A stretch of DNA of 64,000 nt. Origin: an uncultured Treponema sp. GTDB lineage: Bacteria; Spirochaetota; Spirochaetia; Treponematales; Treponemataceae. Numbering within the stretch: the stretch's first letter is position 1; every line of letters begins with the position of its first letter. The notes below the pieces were generated by a model. That model worked only from the letters and a program-made list of their open reading frames with translations. It had not been told where the DNA came from and ran no database searches. The DNA is taken from NCBI GenBank assembly GCA_947167345.1, contig CAMVHR010000007.1:1-64000 (forward strand). The letters run 5' to 3'. Both the position numbers and the translations under genes were made by a program. Of this stretch, positions 1-6,973 are shown one piece after another.

Positions 1-53
1 GCTCATATTTAAATTTTAGCAGATTTGCATTCACTTGTAAATTTAAAATAATT

Positions 54-84
54 GGAGCTGCCCCATACTTTTGGGACAGCCCCC
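54..84 (-). terminator. Hairpin downstream of the AAA ATPase gene
   Basis: Read on the minus strand, an 11-bp stem (GGGCUGUCCCA paired with UGGGGCAGCUC, including two G-U pairs) closes a short loop. It lies about 130 bp past the stop codon of the ATPase gene and is followed by an AU-rich but not strongly U-rich stretch. It pairs fully only on the minus strand, which fits a terminator for that gene. It could also be a copy of a dispersed repeat. Confidence 0.4.
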
Positions 85-214
85 TAATACACCCAGCCGA
101 TTTCTTCTAAAGTGCCATAATCAAAAAGCAGAACGTTGTGCAACGCCGAAACATCGTGCTTTCCGACACGGACTCTTCTGTCAAACTTTTCGATTTCTGC
201 GCCGTCAGAGCAAT

Positions 215-1438
215 TTACGACAAGTGCAGGCTGACTTTGTGCAAAAGAAAATCCACAATATTCAGATGCTCGATTCCGTCGTGGCTTAAATCAATTCTGT
301 CCAAAGAAAGCACATATTTCGGAGAAGCGTCCGTAATCTTGTCGTATGCACCGAATTCTCGCTTTATCGTCTCCTCGGTCGCAAGAAGATATGCGACTTG
401 AATAAAGCATTTTTTGTTTTCTTTGACCGCCACAAAATCAATCTCTCCTTTATACGTTTTTCCAGTAAAAACCGTGAAGCCCTGAATCAAAAGCTCATTG
501 TAAATTATGTTCTCCAGAAAAAAAGTGTCCTCGTAATTTATTGTGTTCGTGTTCAGCGTGCGAAGACCTGTGTCTGTTGCGTAAAACTTATCAGATGTAT
601 CAAGCGCGGTTTTTCCGACAATGTTGTATTTTTTGCACGAATGAAGAAGATACGCTTTTTGAAGTTTTTCAAGATAATTGTAAATCGTGCGTGCGCTCAC
701 AGATTTTTTGTTTTTCTGAGAATAATAACGCGCGATGTTCTCGGCTGAAAATTCTTTGCCCGCATTTGACATTATGTAAAGCGAAATGTCCTTGAACGCC
801 TGCCTGTCGATTTTGCTCGATTTTTTGATGATGTCGCGGTTTATGATATTTGAGTACAAATTATCCAAAAATCTCTTTATTGAATTTTCTTCCCTAAAAC
901 TGAACCGCAGTGGAAAGCCGCCCCATTTGATGTAATCTTTAATGAATTCGTTAGGTTCACATTCAATTTTGTTCAGAGCCAGAAAATCAACGGATTCCTT
1001 AAAACTGAACGGAAAAATCTCAAACTCAACGGTACGCCCAGTCAAAAGAGTTGCAAGCTCGCCCGAAAGCATTGTGGAATCGCTGCCAGTCACGAAAATG
1101 GAGCAATTGAATTTTGAGCGCAGAGATGCAAGCAATTTTTCAAAATTCTCGATGTGCTGAATCTCATCAAGGAAAATATAGTATTTGTCATCGTCAACTA
1201 TGTGGCTTTTGATTTCCGCGTGAAGCTCATTTGCGTCGGTAATAAACGAATAATCCAAATCCTCAAAATTTATGCTGATAATGTGAGAACCTTTGCCGCC
1301 ACGCGAAAGAATCTCATCTTTTATAGTTTCCATCAAAACCGATTTTCCCGAACGCCGAGCGCCTGTTATGACTTTTATGAGGTCAACATCGTAATAAGGA
1401 CGAATAAGTTTTAGATAATCCTCGCGAATGAGTTCCAT
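215..1438 (-). CDS. AAA+ ATPase with C-terminal DUF4143 domain
   Basis: A 407-residue P-loop ATPase of the AAA_14/DUF4143 family, a common accessory family of uncertain role. The Walker A motif GARRSGKS is near residues 26-33 and the Walker B FLDEIQ near 89-94. An FVTGSD sensor segment and the DUF4143 part follow, including ENIIYNELL and a GEIDFVA...FIQVAY strand pair resembling a PD-(D/E)xK fold. The ATG at 1438 is chosen because a GAGGAG ribosome site lies 12 nt upstream; a longer version would need TTG at 1477. The gene is complete and stands alone. Family members are often duplicated in gut bacteria; a link to defence is only inferred from the accessory neighbourhood. Confidence 0.85.
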   Translation of the reverse strand: MELIREDYLKLIRPYYDVDLIKVITGARRSGKSVLMETIKDEILSRGGKGSHIISINFEDLDYSFITDANELHAEIKSHIVDDDKYYIFLDEIQHIENFEKLLASLRSKFNCSIFVTGSDSTMLSGELATLLTGRTVEFEIFPFSFKESVDFLALNKIECEPNEFIKDYIKWGGFPLRFSFREENSIKRFLDNLYSNIINRDIIKKSSKIDRQAFKDISLYIMSNAGKEFSAENIARYYSQKNKKSVSARTIYNYLEKLQKAYLLHSCKKYNIVGKTALDTSDKFYATDTGLRTLNTNTINYEDTFFLENIIYNELLIQGFTVFTGKTYKGEIDFVAVKENKKCFIQVAYLLATEETIKREFGAYDKITDASPKYVLSLDRIDLSHDGIEHLNIVDFLLHKVSLHLS

Positions 1439-1737
1439 ATTTTTCAAAAACTCCTCAAATATTTTAGTTTTGTGCAAGAATAAATATTTTTATTTTCATA
1501 AAATAACATTTTCAAAGATATATTGCAAGAATAATGATGTATATTTTCAAAAATGCAAAACGATGTTAAAAAGCAAATACGCAAACACAATTTTTGCAAA
1601 ATTATTTTCAATATCCAGTTTTCCTATGTTTGCTGAGCGAAGCCGCAGCATGGATTCCGAAACAAGTTCGCCAATGACAATACTCTTTATCCTTACAGAC
1701 TTGTTTTCAACAGGCTCAACCTCAATAAAAGCCTGAA

Positions 1738-1925
1738 ATCCTTACCGTAAGGATTCTGGCTTTTTGAAATTTGGGCAATCCTTATTGTAAGGAACGATGG
1801 CTTTTTGGAAAACCGCGAATCCTCAAAATAAGGAATGCCGACTTTTGCAAGGGTGGTTTTCCTTAAAATAAGGATTCAAGGCTTTCTGCAAATCCGCACT
1901 TCTTTAAAATAAGGAACGCAGTACA
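1738..1925. repeat. Tandem array of five 40-41 bp palindrome-bearing repeats
   Basis: Units start at about 1738, 1778, 1819, 1859 and 1900, so the spacing alternates 40, 41, 40, 41 bp. Each carries a small palindrome of the form CCTTannnTAAGGA, and most continue with GGCTTT or similar about 5 bp later. The gap from 1478 to 1947 contains no convincing gene; apart from this array I see only AT-rich sequence and a GCTGAGCGAAGCCGCAGC-type hairpin near 1632. The even spacing (about four helical turns) could suit repeated protein binding, or it may be a decaying intergenic repeat. Confidence 0.8.
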
Positions 1926-1947
1926 AAAGCAAAATTATACTCAATGC

Positions 1948-2382
1948 TCATTCTTCCGCCTCGATTTTTCTGATTTCAGGCTCAATGCACGAAATTACGT
2001 CGATAACATGATTCACACAGAACAAGCCATAATGCGTCCATTTTTCCGGGTAAAAACTCCCGTCAGCAAGTTTTCGGCAATCCGTCAGGGCTGGAAGCAC
2101 ATCCAGCAACCGCGATTTCTCAAAGATGACAAGCGCATTGCCATTTTTGATTTCGCCCGCCTCATAAGAAGCGTAGGACTCGCTCCGTGTCTGGTGCAGA
2201 ATGTAATCGTCAAAAGATATTTCGTAAAGCTCGCTCATATCGGGAAAAACAAGTGTTGCGCCATTTTGTGTCTCTCCGTGAGTGCCAAGAGCAACCACAA
2301 AACGGATGCTGTTGTCCTCACTCTCACTTGCGGAAATCAGAAACAGCGTTTTATCCAAATCTTTTGCGAATTCAATTTTCAT
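1948..2382 (-). CDS. Unrecognised 144-residue soluble protein
   Basis: I do not recognise this family. The 144-residue product has no signal peptide or membrane segment, is acidic, and mixes beta-rich stretches (TLFLISASE, IRFVVALG, NALVIFEKS) with a short helical C-terminus ending in EAEE. It is the last gene of a leftward six-gene cluster; its ATG overlaps the stop of the preceding membrane-protein gene by 4 bp (ATGA), which indicates translational coupling. Size and position are compatible with an immunity-type or SMI1-like protein, but no motif proves this. Confidence 0.7.
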   Translation of the reverse strand: MKIEFAKDLDKTLFLISASESEDNSIRFVVALGTHGETQNGATLVFPDMSELYEISFDDYILHQTRSESYASYEAGEIKNGNALVIFEKSRLLDVLPALTDCRKLADGSFYPEKWTHYGLFCVNHVIDVISCIEPEIRKIEAEE

Positions 2383-2774
2383 TTTTGAAGTCTCTCGTTT
2401 TTTGCCATGTCGTATTTCCAGAGCCGAGCGCGTGAGAACAGACCGAGCGATTCCAGCACAAAGCCGAATGTCGCAGGGAAAATGTCGTTTTTGATGGTTT
2501 TGAGCTGGAAGAGCATTATTGCTCCGAAAACCAAAAACGCGTAAGTCAAAAACTCAAAGTGGAAAAATCGCTCTTTCGCGAGGTAAAAAACAAACGGCAA
2601 CACACAAAGAAAATGAGTCAAAACCGAAACGAGCATAACTTCAGCGAACCCTGACGTGAAAAGCGGCTGTTGGTTCAGACGGCTGTGCACCGCGCAAGAA
2701 GCGAACACGCAGGCTGTCGAAAGAAAAAGCGAAAGCAGATAGAAAAGAAAATCATCTTTTTTATTTTTAGTCAT
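2379..2774 (-). CDS. Small four-helix membrane protein
   Basis: A 131-residue protein with about four hydrophobic segments (near residues 9-27, 43-64, 73-89 and 102-116) and basic flanks, so an inner-membrane protein of unknown function. The ATG at 2774 has a good AGGAGAT ribosome site. It sits between the NTF2-fold immunity gene upstream and an unrecognised soluble gene downstream, with 9-bp and overlapping junctions, so the three are almost certainly co-transcribed. No family assigned. Confidence 0.7.
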   Translation of the reverse strand: MTKNKKDDFLFYLLSLFLSTACVFASCAVHSRLNQQPLFTSGFAEVMLVSVLTHFLCVLPFVFYLAKERFFHFEFLTYAFLVFGAIMLFQLKTIKNDIFPATFGFVLESLGLFSRARLWKYDMAKNERLQK

Positions 2775-2783
2775 TAAAATCTC

Positions 2784-3164
2784 CTATTTTGTGTGAATGT
2801 AGCCCATGACCGCGCCGTCTTTTTTGCGGATTTTTATGTGAGCCATGCCACCAACCCAGTCTTTGGGCAAACTGCCGTTGACATACCAAAAGCCTTCGTG
2901 CTCGATTGCAGTGTACGGTTTTTCTTTTTCGATTTTGTCCTTGCCGTAAACACCGGACAAAATTGCAACGGCGATTTGAATTGCAGTTTCGCTGTCGTTC
3001 ACCAAATCGTTGTTGTCGCTCGTCAAAAAATCCAGCTGCGTAAAATCATCGTGCTCAAAAATCGGCGGGACAATCTTTTTGGACTGATTTGGCTCGCCAG
3101 CAAAAACGCTTGCAATCGAGAAACACACAAGAAAAAGAAATACTGTTTTTCTAAAAAAAATCAT
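2784..3164 (-). CDS. NTF2-fold immunity-type protein, exported
   Basis: A 126-residue protein: a signal peptide (MIFFRKTVFLFLVCFSIASVFAG) followed by a domain that reads like NTF2-fold immunity proteins. The diagnostic C-terminal part has ETAIQIAVAIL, YGKDKIEKEKPY, WYVNGSLP and VGGMAHIKIRKKDG. Such proteins usually protect against toxins of contact-dependent or polymorphic systems. The ATG at 3164 is preferred: GGAGG lies 10 nt upstream and the codon overlaps the previous stop as ATGA. A signal peptide would place it in the periplasm. No cognate toxin is visible in the window. A remnant of a second copy lies at 6179-6217. Confidence 0.75.
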   Translation of the reverse strand: MIFFRKTVFLFLVCFSIASVFAGEPNQSKKIVPPIFEHDDFTQLDFLTSDNNDLVNDSETAIQIAVAILSGVYGKDKIEKEKPYTAIEHEGFWYVNGSLPKDWVGGMAHIKIRKKDGAVMGYIHTK

Positions 3165-3811
3165 TTGAATAAATCCTCCGTATGAAATTTGCATCTAAAA
3201 TAATTGTCCTGGATTTTCAGAACGCTGTCCAACGAATTGGCGAAAGATTGCTCAAAATCCTCGTTGCGCTCAGTTGAATGAGAGCGCGATTGTTTGAAAA
3301 GCAAATCCAGATTGTTGTTTTTGTCGTAGACGATTACGCTGTAATAGCCCGCAGAAGTCCAGACAATCCCTGAATATTTCCCAAACTCACTGATTTTCTC
3401 AGACTTTTTTCCGTTGAAAACATAGTCGTCGAGTTCTGTTTTGTACGCGCCAAACTCAAACAGAAGCGAAATCCGCTCGGACAAATCGATTTTCAGCATA
3501 CCGAACGAAAGCAGCGCGGAAAGCACAATCGGGAGAAAATAGCGGATTTCTTTTAGCGACTTGCGTTTTATGCAATCAAAAACGACAAGCCAAAAATTGA
3601 CAAGAATGATGAGTGCCGAAAGCAAGTAATACAGCAATAAAAGATAAACGCTTTCCCGCGAAATCTGAAAGGAAAATAGCGTTAAGCCAAGCAAAACCGC
3701 ATTTGTGCCAAACAGCACGATTTTGAAATACAGCCGCTCCGCCCTGCCTTTCAGCAAAAAATATGGAAGAAAAATCGCAAATACCGCGAAAAAAAGAAAA
3801 AGCAACATCAT
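3161..3811 (-). CDS. Membrane protein of unknown function, 216 residues
   Basis: The N-terminal half has four hydrophobic segments (about residues 1-20, 29-50, 56-78 and 88-105). The C-terminal half is a soluble domain of about 110 residues with several aromatic beta strands (YSGIVWTSAGYYSVIVYDKN). The ATG at 3811 has GGAGG close upstream and overlaps the preceding stop as ATGA; the next gene starts inside its own stop codon. It belongs to the leftward six-gene cluster. I do not recognise the family; the layout resembles its upstream neighbour, another membrane anchor plus beta-rich tail. Confidence 0.7.
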   Translation of the reverse strand: MMLLFLFFAVFAIFLPYFLLKGRAERLYFKIVLFGTNAVLLGLTLFSFQISRESVYLLLLYYLLSALIILVNFWLVVFDCIKRKSLKEIRYFLPIVLSALLSFGMLKIDLSERISLLFEFGAYKTELDDYVFNGKKSEKISEFGKYSGIVWTSAGYYSVIVYDKNNNLDLLFKQSRSHSTERNEDFEQSFANSLDSVLKIQDNYFRCKFHTEDLFK

Positions 3812-4428
3812 TTTGCCTCCAAGACATCACTTTTATAATACTTGTACTTTTCAACTTGTTGATTGCGCACCGCATACAAAACGTCTTCTGAAAGCCAGAT
3901 TTTTTCGATTTTTATGCATTCTCGCTCTTCGGGTGAATCATCAAAAATGCAGAGAATTCCGTTTTCGTCGATTTGCCAGTATTTTATCGGAGCCGTAAGC
4001 ATTTTTCCTTTTTTGCCGAATGTGCATGTTACGGTTCGATTTTCCGAAGAGTCGCTTTGAAAATAAAAAGTTTCCACCGTTTCAGAATCATCTAATTCAA
4101 AAATGTGATTGGCAATTTCGTTTTCGTTCCACGGAACAGCGGAACTTTTTAATTCAGTCCATTTTTCACTCTGACGGTTCATCAGAAAATTACCAAGAAA
4201 AAATGCCGTTGGTGGAAAAAGAAAAATCACGCAAAAAACAGCAGAAATAATTATTCCGAGTTTTCGTTTTTTCAAAATGCTTCGCACAAGAAAGAAAACC
4301 GCGAGGGCAAAAAGCAAAAAACACGGAAGAAGAACTTGAAAAATCGCCCATTTTCCCACATAAATGCTAGTTGGTCCGTCCGCTCCGCCAATTATCGTAA
4401 TTGCAGCGGCTTGTGTAAGTTGATTCAT
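3808..4428 (-). CDS. Two-helix membrane protein with an OadB-like IIGGADGPTS motif
   Basis: A 206-residue protein. Residues 10-25 read ITIIGGADGPTSIYVG, a close match to the conserved membrane re-entrant motif of sodium-pumping decarboxylase beta subunits (OadB/GcdB/MmdB). The protein is far too short to be one, and the rest bears no resemblance. Two strong hydrophobic segments follow (about 30-52 and 58-80), then a beta-rich soluble domain of about 120 residues. GGAGG precedes the ATG by about 11 nt. It is the second gene of the six-gene leftward cluster. The motif may come from recombination, or mark a small-protein family that shares it. Confidence 0.7.
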   Translation of the reverse strand: MNQLTQAAAITIIGGADGPTSIYVGKWAIFQVLLPCFLLFALAVFFLVRSILKKRKLGIIISAVFCVIFLFPPTAFFLGNFLMNRQSEKWTELKSSAVPWNENEIANHIFELDDSETVETFYFQSDSSENRTVTCTFGKKGKMLTAPIKYWQIDENGILCIFDDSPEERECIKIEKIWLSEDVLYAVRNQQVEKYKYYKSDVLEAK

Positions 4429-4449
4429 ATTTTGCTTTTCCTCCGAGTT

Positions 4450-5667
4450 TTACCAGCCGATTTCGATTTCGTAAACGCGCTTTGTTTTTATGCTGCCGTC
4501 TTTCCAGTGCGTGCAGAACGTCGGGTAAAATCGCCGATAAAAATGATGCGAGTCTTTATCCAAAATCACGTTGCCGTCACGGTCAAAACCACGCTCAAAA
4601 TCAGTTTGAAATTCTCCGTCAACAAGGATTTTTCGGATTGAATGGCGTTTTTTCTCTACCTCGTCTTCAAAATATTCAACTTCATAAATCTCCGTGTCGC
4701 AAAACCTTTTTGCAAGCGTTCCGTTTTCGTTGTATTCAAAATGCCAGACTTTGCCGTCATAAGCCGTTTTTTGAATAAGTTTGCCGCTTTCATCGTATTC
4801 AGAATAAAAAACTTTTCCGTCAGGATTTGTTTCTTTTATCAAATTGCTATTTTCGTCATATTCAAAAAGAGTTTCTTTTGTGTCATTAACTCGTTTGATT
4901 TCCCGCCCTTTTTCGTCGTAAAAATAATATTTATAGACTTTGCTCCAATCATTCCAAGTCATAACAAGCTGATTTTTTTCGTTGTATTTGAAGATTGCTC
5001 CAGTTTTTTCACTTTTTCCGTCTTTTGAAACTTTTTTCTCAAGGATTTTATTTCCGTTTTCATCGTACTCAAAAACAGTTATTGGATAGTCTTTTTCCCA
5101 AGTCCGAATTTCTTTGAAAAGCCTGCCGTTCTGGTATTCGTAAAGCGTTTTTAAGCCACTGCTTTGAGAACTGATTAAATTGCCCTGCTCGTCGTATTTT
5201 GTGATTTTCACATCGCGGATAATGTTTTCGATTTTGAGCGCAATGTGAATTGCCCCAACCGCCAGAGCAGCAAGCAAAACGCGAGCGACGTGCTTTTTTG
5301 AGATTTGCTTTCTGTGCTTGATAATCGCAAAAACTGCGTAAAGTCCAAGATAGGAAAGCAAAAGCGTAAAATTGCTTCGATTTTGCCTAGCAGAAAATAC
5401 AAGGCTCACCACAAAGCTCGCAATGCTGGAGATAATCATATAATCGCCAGCAGACACCACGCCGCGCAAATACGCCACGCCGAACACGAGCGCAGGAATC
5501 AGAAGCGTTAAAATCAGAAGAGCCAGCAATGCAAAAAACGCGATTTTGTTGTTTTCAAAAAAGCCAACGTTCAAGCCAACAATATTTATGATGAGAGCCG
5601 AAATAAACCCAATGATGTTCAAAATAAATGCAATTTTTAGAATCTTGTGCGTCATGAGTTTTATCAT
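4450..5667 (-). CDS. Membrane-anchored YD/RHS-repeat protein
   Basis: A 405-residue protein, first gene of the leftward cluster. The N-terminus has about five hydrophobic segments (residues about 10-150). The C-terminal 240 residues are tandem YD-type repeats: TKYDEQGNLI, FEYDENGNKI, FKYNEKNQLV, FYDEKGREI, FEYDENSNLI, SEYDESGKLI and FEYNENGTLA. Such repeats form beta shells in RHS and teneurin-like proteins or MORN/YwqK-like antitoxin proteins. There is no C-terminal toxin core and no PxxxxDPxG RHS boundary motif, so it is not a classical RHS toxin. The start could also be the ATG at 5655. Function unknown; a surface or immunity role is inference. Confidence 0.75.
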   Translation of the reverse strand: MIKLMTHKILKIAFILNIIGFISALIINIVGLNVGFFENNKIAFFALLALLILTLLIPALVFGVAYLRGVVSAGDYMIISSIASFVVSLVFSARQNRSNFTLLLSYLGLYAVFAIIKHRKQISKKHVARVLLAALAVGAIHIALKIENIIRDVKITKYDEQGNLISSQSSGLKTLYEYQNGRLFKEIRTWEKDYPITVFEYDENGNKILEKKVSKDGKSEKTGAIFKYNEKNQLVMTWNDWSKVYKYYFYDEKGREIKRVNDTKETLFEYDENSNLIKETNPDGKVFYSEYDESGKLIQKTAYDGKVWHFEYNENGTLAKRFCDTEIYEVEYFEDEVEKKRHSIRKILVDGEFQTDFERGFDRDGNVILDKDSHHFYRRFYPTFCTHWKDGSIKTKRVYEIEIGW

Positions 5668-5746
5668 ATATTTTTTCGCTTATAAGTTTCTACACAAAAA
5701 TATAAAATCTTTTTCAAAACTTATGCAAAACGTAATAACAAGAAAA

Positions 5747-5790
5747 TAGATTGTATAAAACATGATTTTGCTTGCTTTTTATACAATCTA
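5747..5790. promoter_or_regulatory. Perfect 14-bp inverted repeat before trxA
   Basis: TAGATTGTATAAAA (5747-5760) is mirrored exactly by TTTTATACAATCTA (5777-5790) across a 16-bp spacer. The site lies in the divergent gap between the YD-repeat operon and thioredoxin, about 24 bp before the thioredoxin start. Its size and symmetry suit a dimeric regulator. The right arm also contains a possible -10 (TATACA). There is no T-tract, so a terminator is less likely. Confidence 0.6.
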
Positions 5791-5813
5791 ATTTCAATTC
5801 ATGGAGGAATAAG

Positions 5814-6122
5814 ATGAGTATTCAATTGACAAAACAGAACTTCCAGAGCGAAGTTCTTGAATCAGATAAGCCAGTTTTGGTAGATTTCTGGGCGCCTTGG
5901 TGTGGTCCTTGCAAAATAATGGGACCTGTCATCGAAGACCTCGCTAACGAAATGGGCGATAGTGTAAAAATCGGCAAGGTCAACGTTGATGATGAGGAAG
6001 AACTTGCACAAAAATACGACATTATGAACATTCCGTGTTTTATCGTCTTCAAAGGCGGTCAGGCTGTGAACCAGAAAGTCGGAGGCTGCTCAAAAGAAGC
6101 ACTGAAAGAACTTTTTGCATAA
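5814..6122 (+). CDS. trxA: Thioredoxin
   Basis: A 102-residue classical thioredoxin: the active site WCGPC is at residues 29-33, with FWAPWCGPC context and a cis-proline in NIPCF near residue 74. It reduces protein disulfides in the cytoplasm with electrons from thioredoxin reductase, which is not in this window. The ATG at 5814 is chosen over an in-frame start at 5772 because GGAGG lies just upstream and the family begins there. It is monocistronic, with an inverted-repeat operator candidate upstream and a hairpin terminator downstream. Confidence 0.96.
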   Translation: MSIQLTKQNFQSEVLESDKPVLVDFWAPWCGPCKIMGPVIEDLANEMGDSVKIGKVNVDDEEELAQKYDIMNIPCFIVFKGGQAVNQKVGGCSKEALKELFA

Positions 6123-6144
6123 GAGGTTTTATAAGATATTTTGG

Positions 6145-6183
6145 CGCATTGCACATCCTCCCACCCGTGCGATGCGCTTTTTT
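6145..6183 (+). terminator. Rho-independent terminator after trxA
   Basis: An 11-bp stem (GCGCATTGCAC with GTGCGATGCGC, one G-U pair) closes a 12-nt loop and is followed by five T residues. It starts 22 bp after the thioredoxin stop codon. Confidence 0.85.
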
Positions 6184-6217
6184 GCGGATTTTGATGTGAG
6201 TCACGCCACCAACTTTG
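6179..6217 (-). pseudogene. Remnant of an NTF2-fold immunity gene
   Basis: On the minus strand this stretch encodes VGGVTHIKIRKK, nearly identical to VGGMAHIKIRKK in the intact immunity protein at 2784-3164. The DNA is also alike (TTTTGCGGATTTTGATGTGA against the corresponding bases near 2823). Only about 13 codons survive, with no start codon or upstream domain. It is therefore a relic of a second copy, cut off by the trxA terminator on one side and a RhuM remnant on the other. Confidence 0.6.
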
Positions 6218-6412
6218 GAAACAACTGCAGCAGATGGCAAAAACTATAAGACTAATTTCTATAACCTCGATGCCATTATTGCTGTGGGCTACCGCGTGAA
6301 CAGCAAAAAAGCTACTATGTTTCGTATTTGGGCAAACAAAATCCTTAAAGAGTACATCATCAAAGGGTATGTGATGAACGATGAGCGACTAAAAGAACCT
6401 GAATACTATTAA
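6215..6412 (+). pseudogene. Truncated RhuM-family (virulence RhuM) fragment
   Basis: About 65 codons that match the conserved core of RhuM-family proteins: TTAADGKNYKTNFYNLDAIIAVGYRVNSKK, then MFRIWANKILKEYIIKGYVMNDERLK. Full-length RhuM proteins run to roughly 300 residues or more; here both the N-terminal region and the long C-terminal part are missing. The only possible start is TTG with no ribosome site. RhuM genes often travel with restriction and toxin loci. The flank 6413-6535 holds nothing recognisable except a promoter for the next gene. Confidence 0.75.
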
Positions 6413-6503
6413 GGATGAGAATTAGTTTATGTTCTACGATATTCAACAATATACTTCCAATCTTTGAATAGTTCTTGAGATGTAAACAAAAGTCTCGATT
6501 ATA

Positions 6504-6512
6504 TGATATAAT
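6504..6512 (+). promoter_or_regulatory. Extended -10 promoter for the DUF4869 operon
   Basis: TGATATAAT is an ideal extended -10 element, with TATAAT at 6507-6512, about 24 bp before the start codon at 6536. No good -35 hexamer is present, as is typical for extended -10 promoters. Confidence 0.6.
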
Positions 6513-6535
6513 GACGGGGTGGAGTTTTTCTAATT

Positions 6536-6973
6536 ATGTTGACAATAATCTTTGGTGACTACAAAGACGTAATCTACAATACATCTCTTTATTTCAAGAA
6601 CACTTATGAAGGTTCTTGGCTTTTGGAAAGTAACACAAAGCAGATGATTCTTGACATCGACAAATCGAAAGTTCTTTCTGACGGCGCAGTCGAAAGTCCT
6701 GTTCTTGGAATCATTCCGCCTACACAACTTTCGGGTGGAGTGAAGACGCTTATTTTAATCAGCCATGTGTCAGATAAAGTTTTTAATGCCTCAAACTGTG
6801 GGGACAACTGTGCGGAATGGCTCTTAAAAATCGGTTCGCAAAAAGATGTCACTGTCAATCTTCGGCACATAATGGACTTTGGTGACGGCGAGTTTGAAAT
6901 CAAGATTCAGAACAACGGCAAAATTGTCCACAACATGAAAGAGCTGCTTTTTGAAATCGGAGATTATGTATGA
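6536..6973 (+). CDS. DUF4869-family protein
   Basis: A 145-residue protein that I recall as DUF4869. The features matched are the N-terminal LTIIFGDYKDVIYNTSLYFKNTYE, SPVLGIIPPTQLSGGVKTLILI, the cysteine pair in NASNCGDNCAEWLLKI, and LRHIMDFG near the end. It has no signal peptide. It overlaps the next gene by 4 bp (ATGA). In the family this gene is regularly followed by a P-loop protein, as here. Function is unknown; the cysteine-rich turn could bind metal. An extended -10 promoter precedes it, so it probably starts the operon that continues into mcrB. Confidence 0.75.
   Translation: MLTIIFGDYKDVIYNTSLYFKNTYEGSWLLESNTKQMILDIDKSKVLSDGAVESPVLGIIPPTQLSGGVKTLILISHVSDKVFNASNCGDNCAEWLLKIGSQKDVTVNLRHIMDFGDGEFEIKIQNNGKIVHNMKELLFEIGDYV

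Noticed and set aside
1428-1736. An open frame of about 100 codons on the plus strand in the gap before the repeat array
   Set aside because: It begins inside the ATPase gene's upstream region, has no ribosome site, and its low-complexity product looks like translated intergenic repeat sequence.
2008-2388. Open frames on the plus strand opposite the leftward accessory operon
   Set aside because: They mirror the real minus-strand genes, which have ribosome sites, coupled starts and sensible proteins.
4642-5028. A plus-strand hydrophobic open frame opposite the YD-repeat region
   Set aside because: Phe/Ile-rich products arise from the complement of Glu/Lys/Asn-rich repeats; there is no start signal.
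6049-6240. A minus-strand open frame containing the immunity-like VGGVTHIKIRKK
   Set aside because: Only about 13 codons are homologous; the rest reads through the trxA terminator and gene. Reported as a relic instead.
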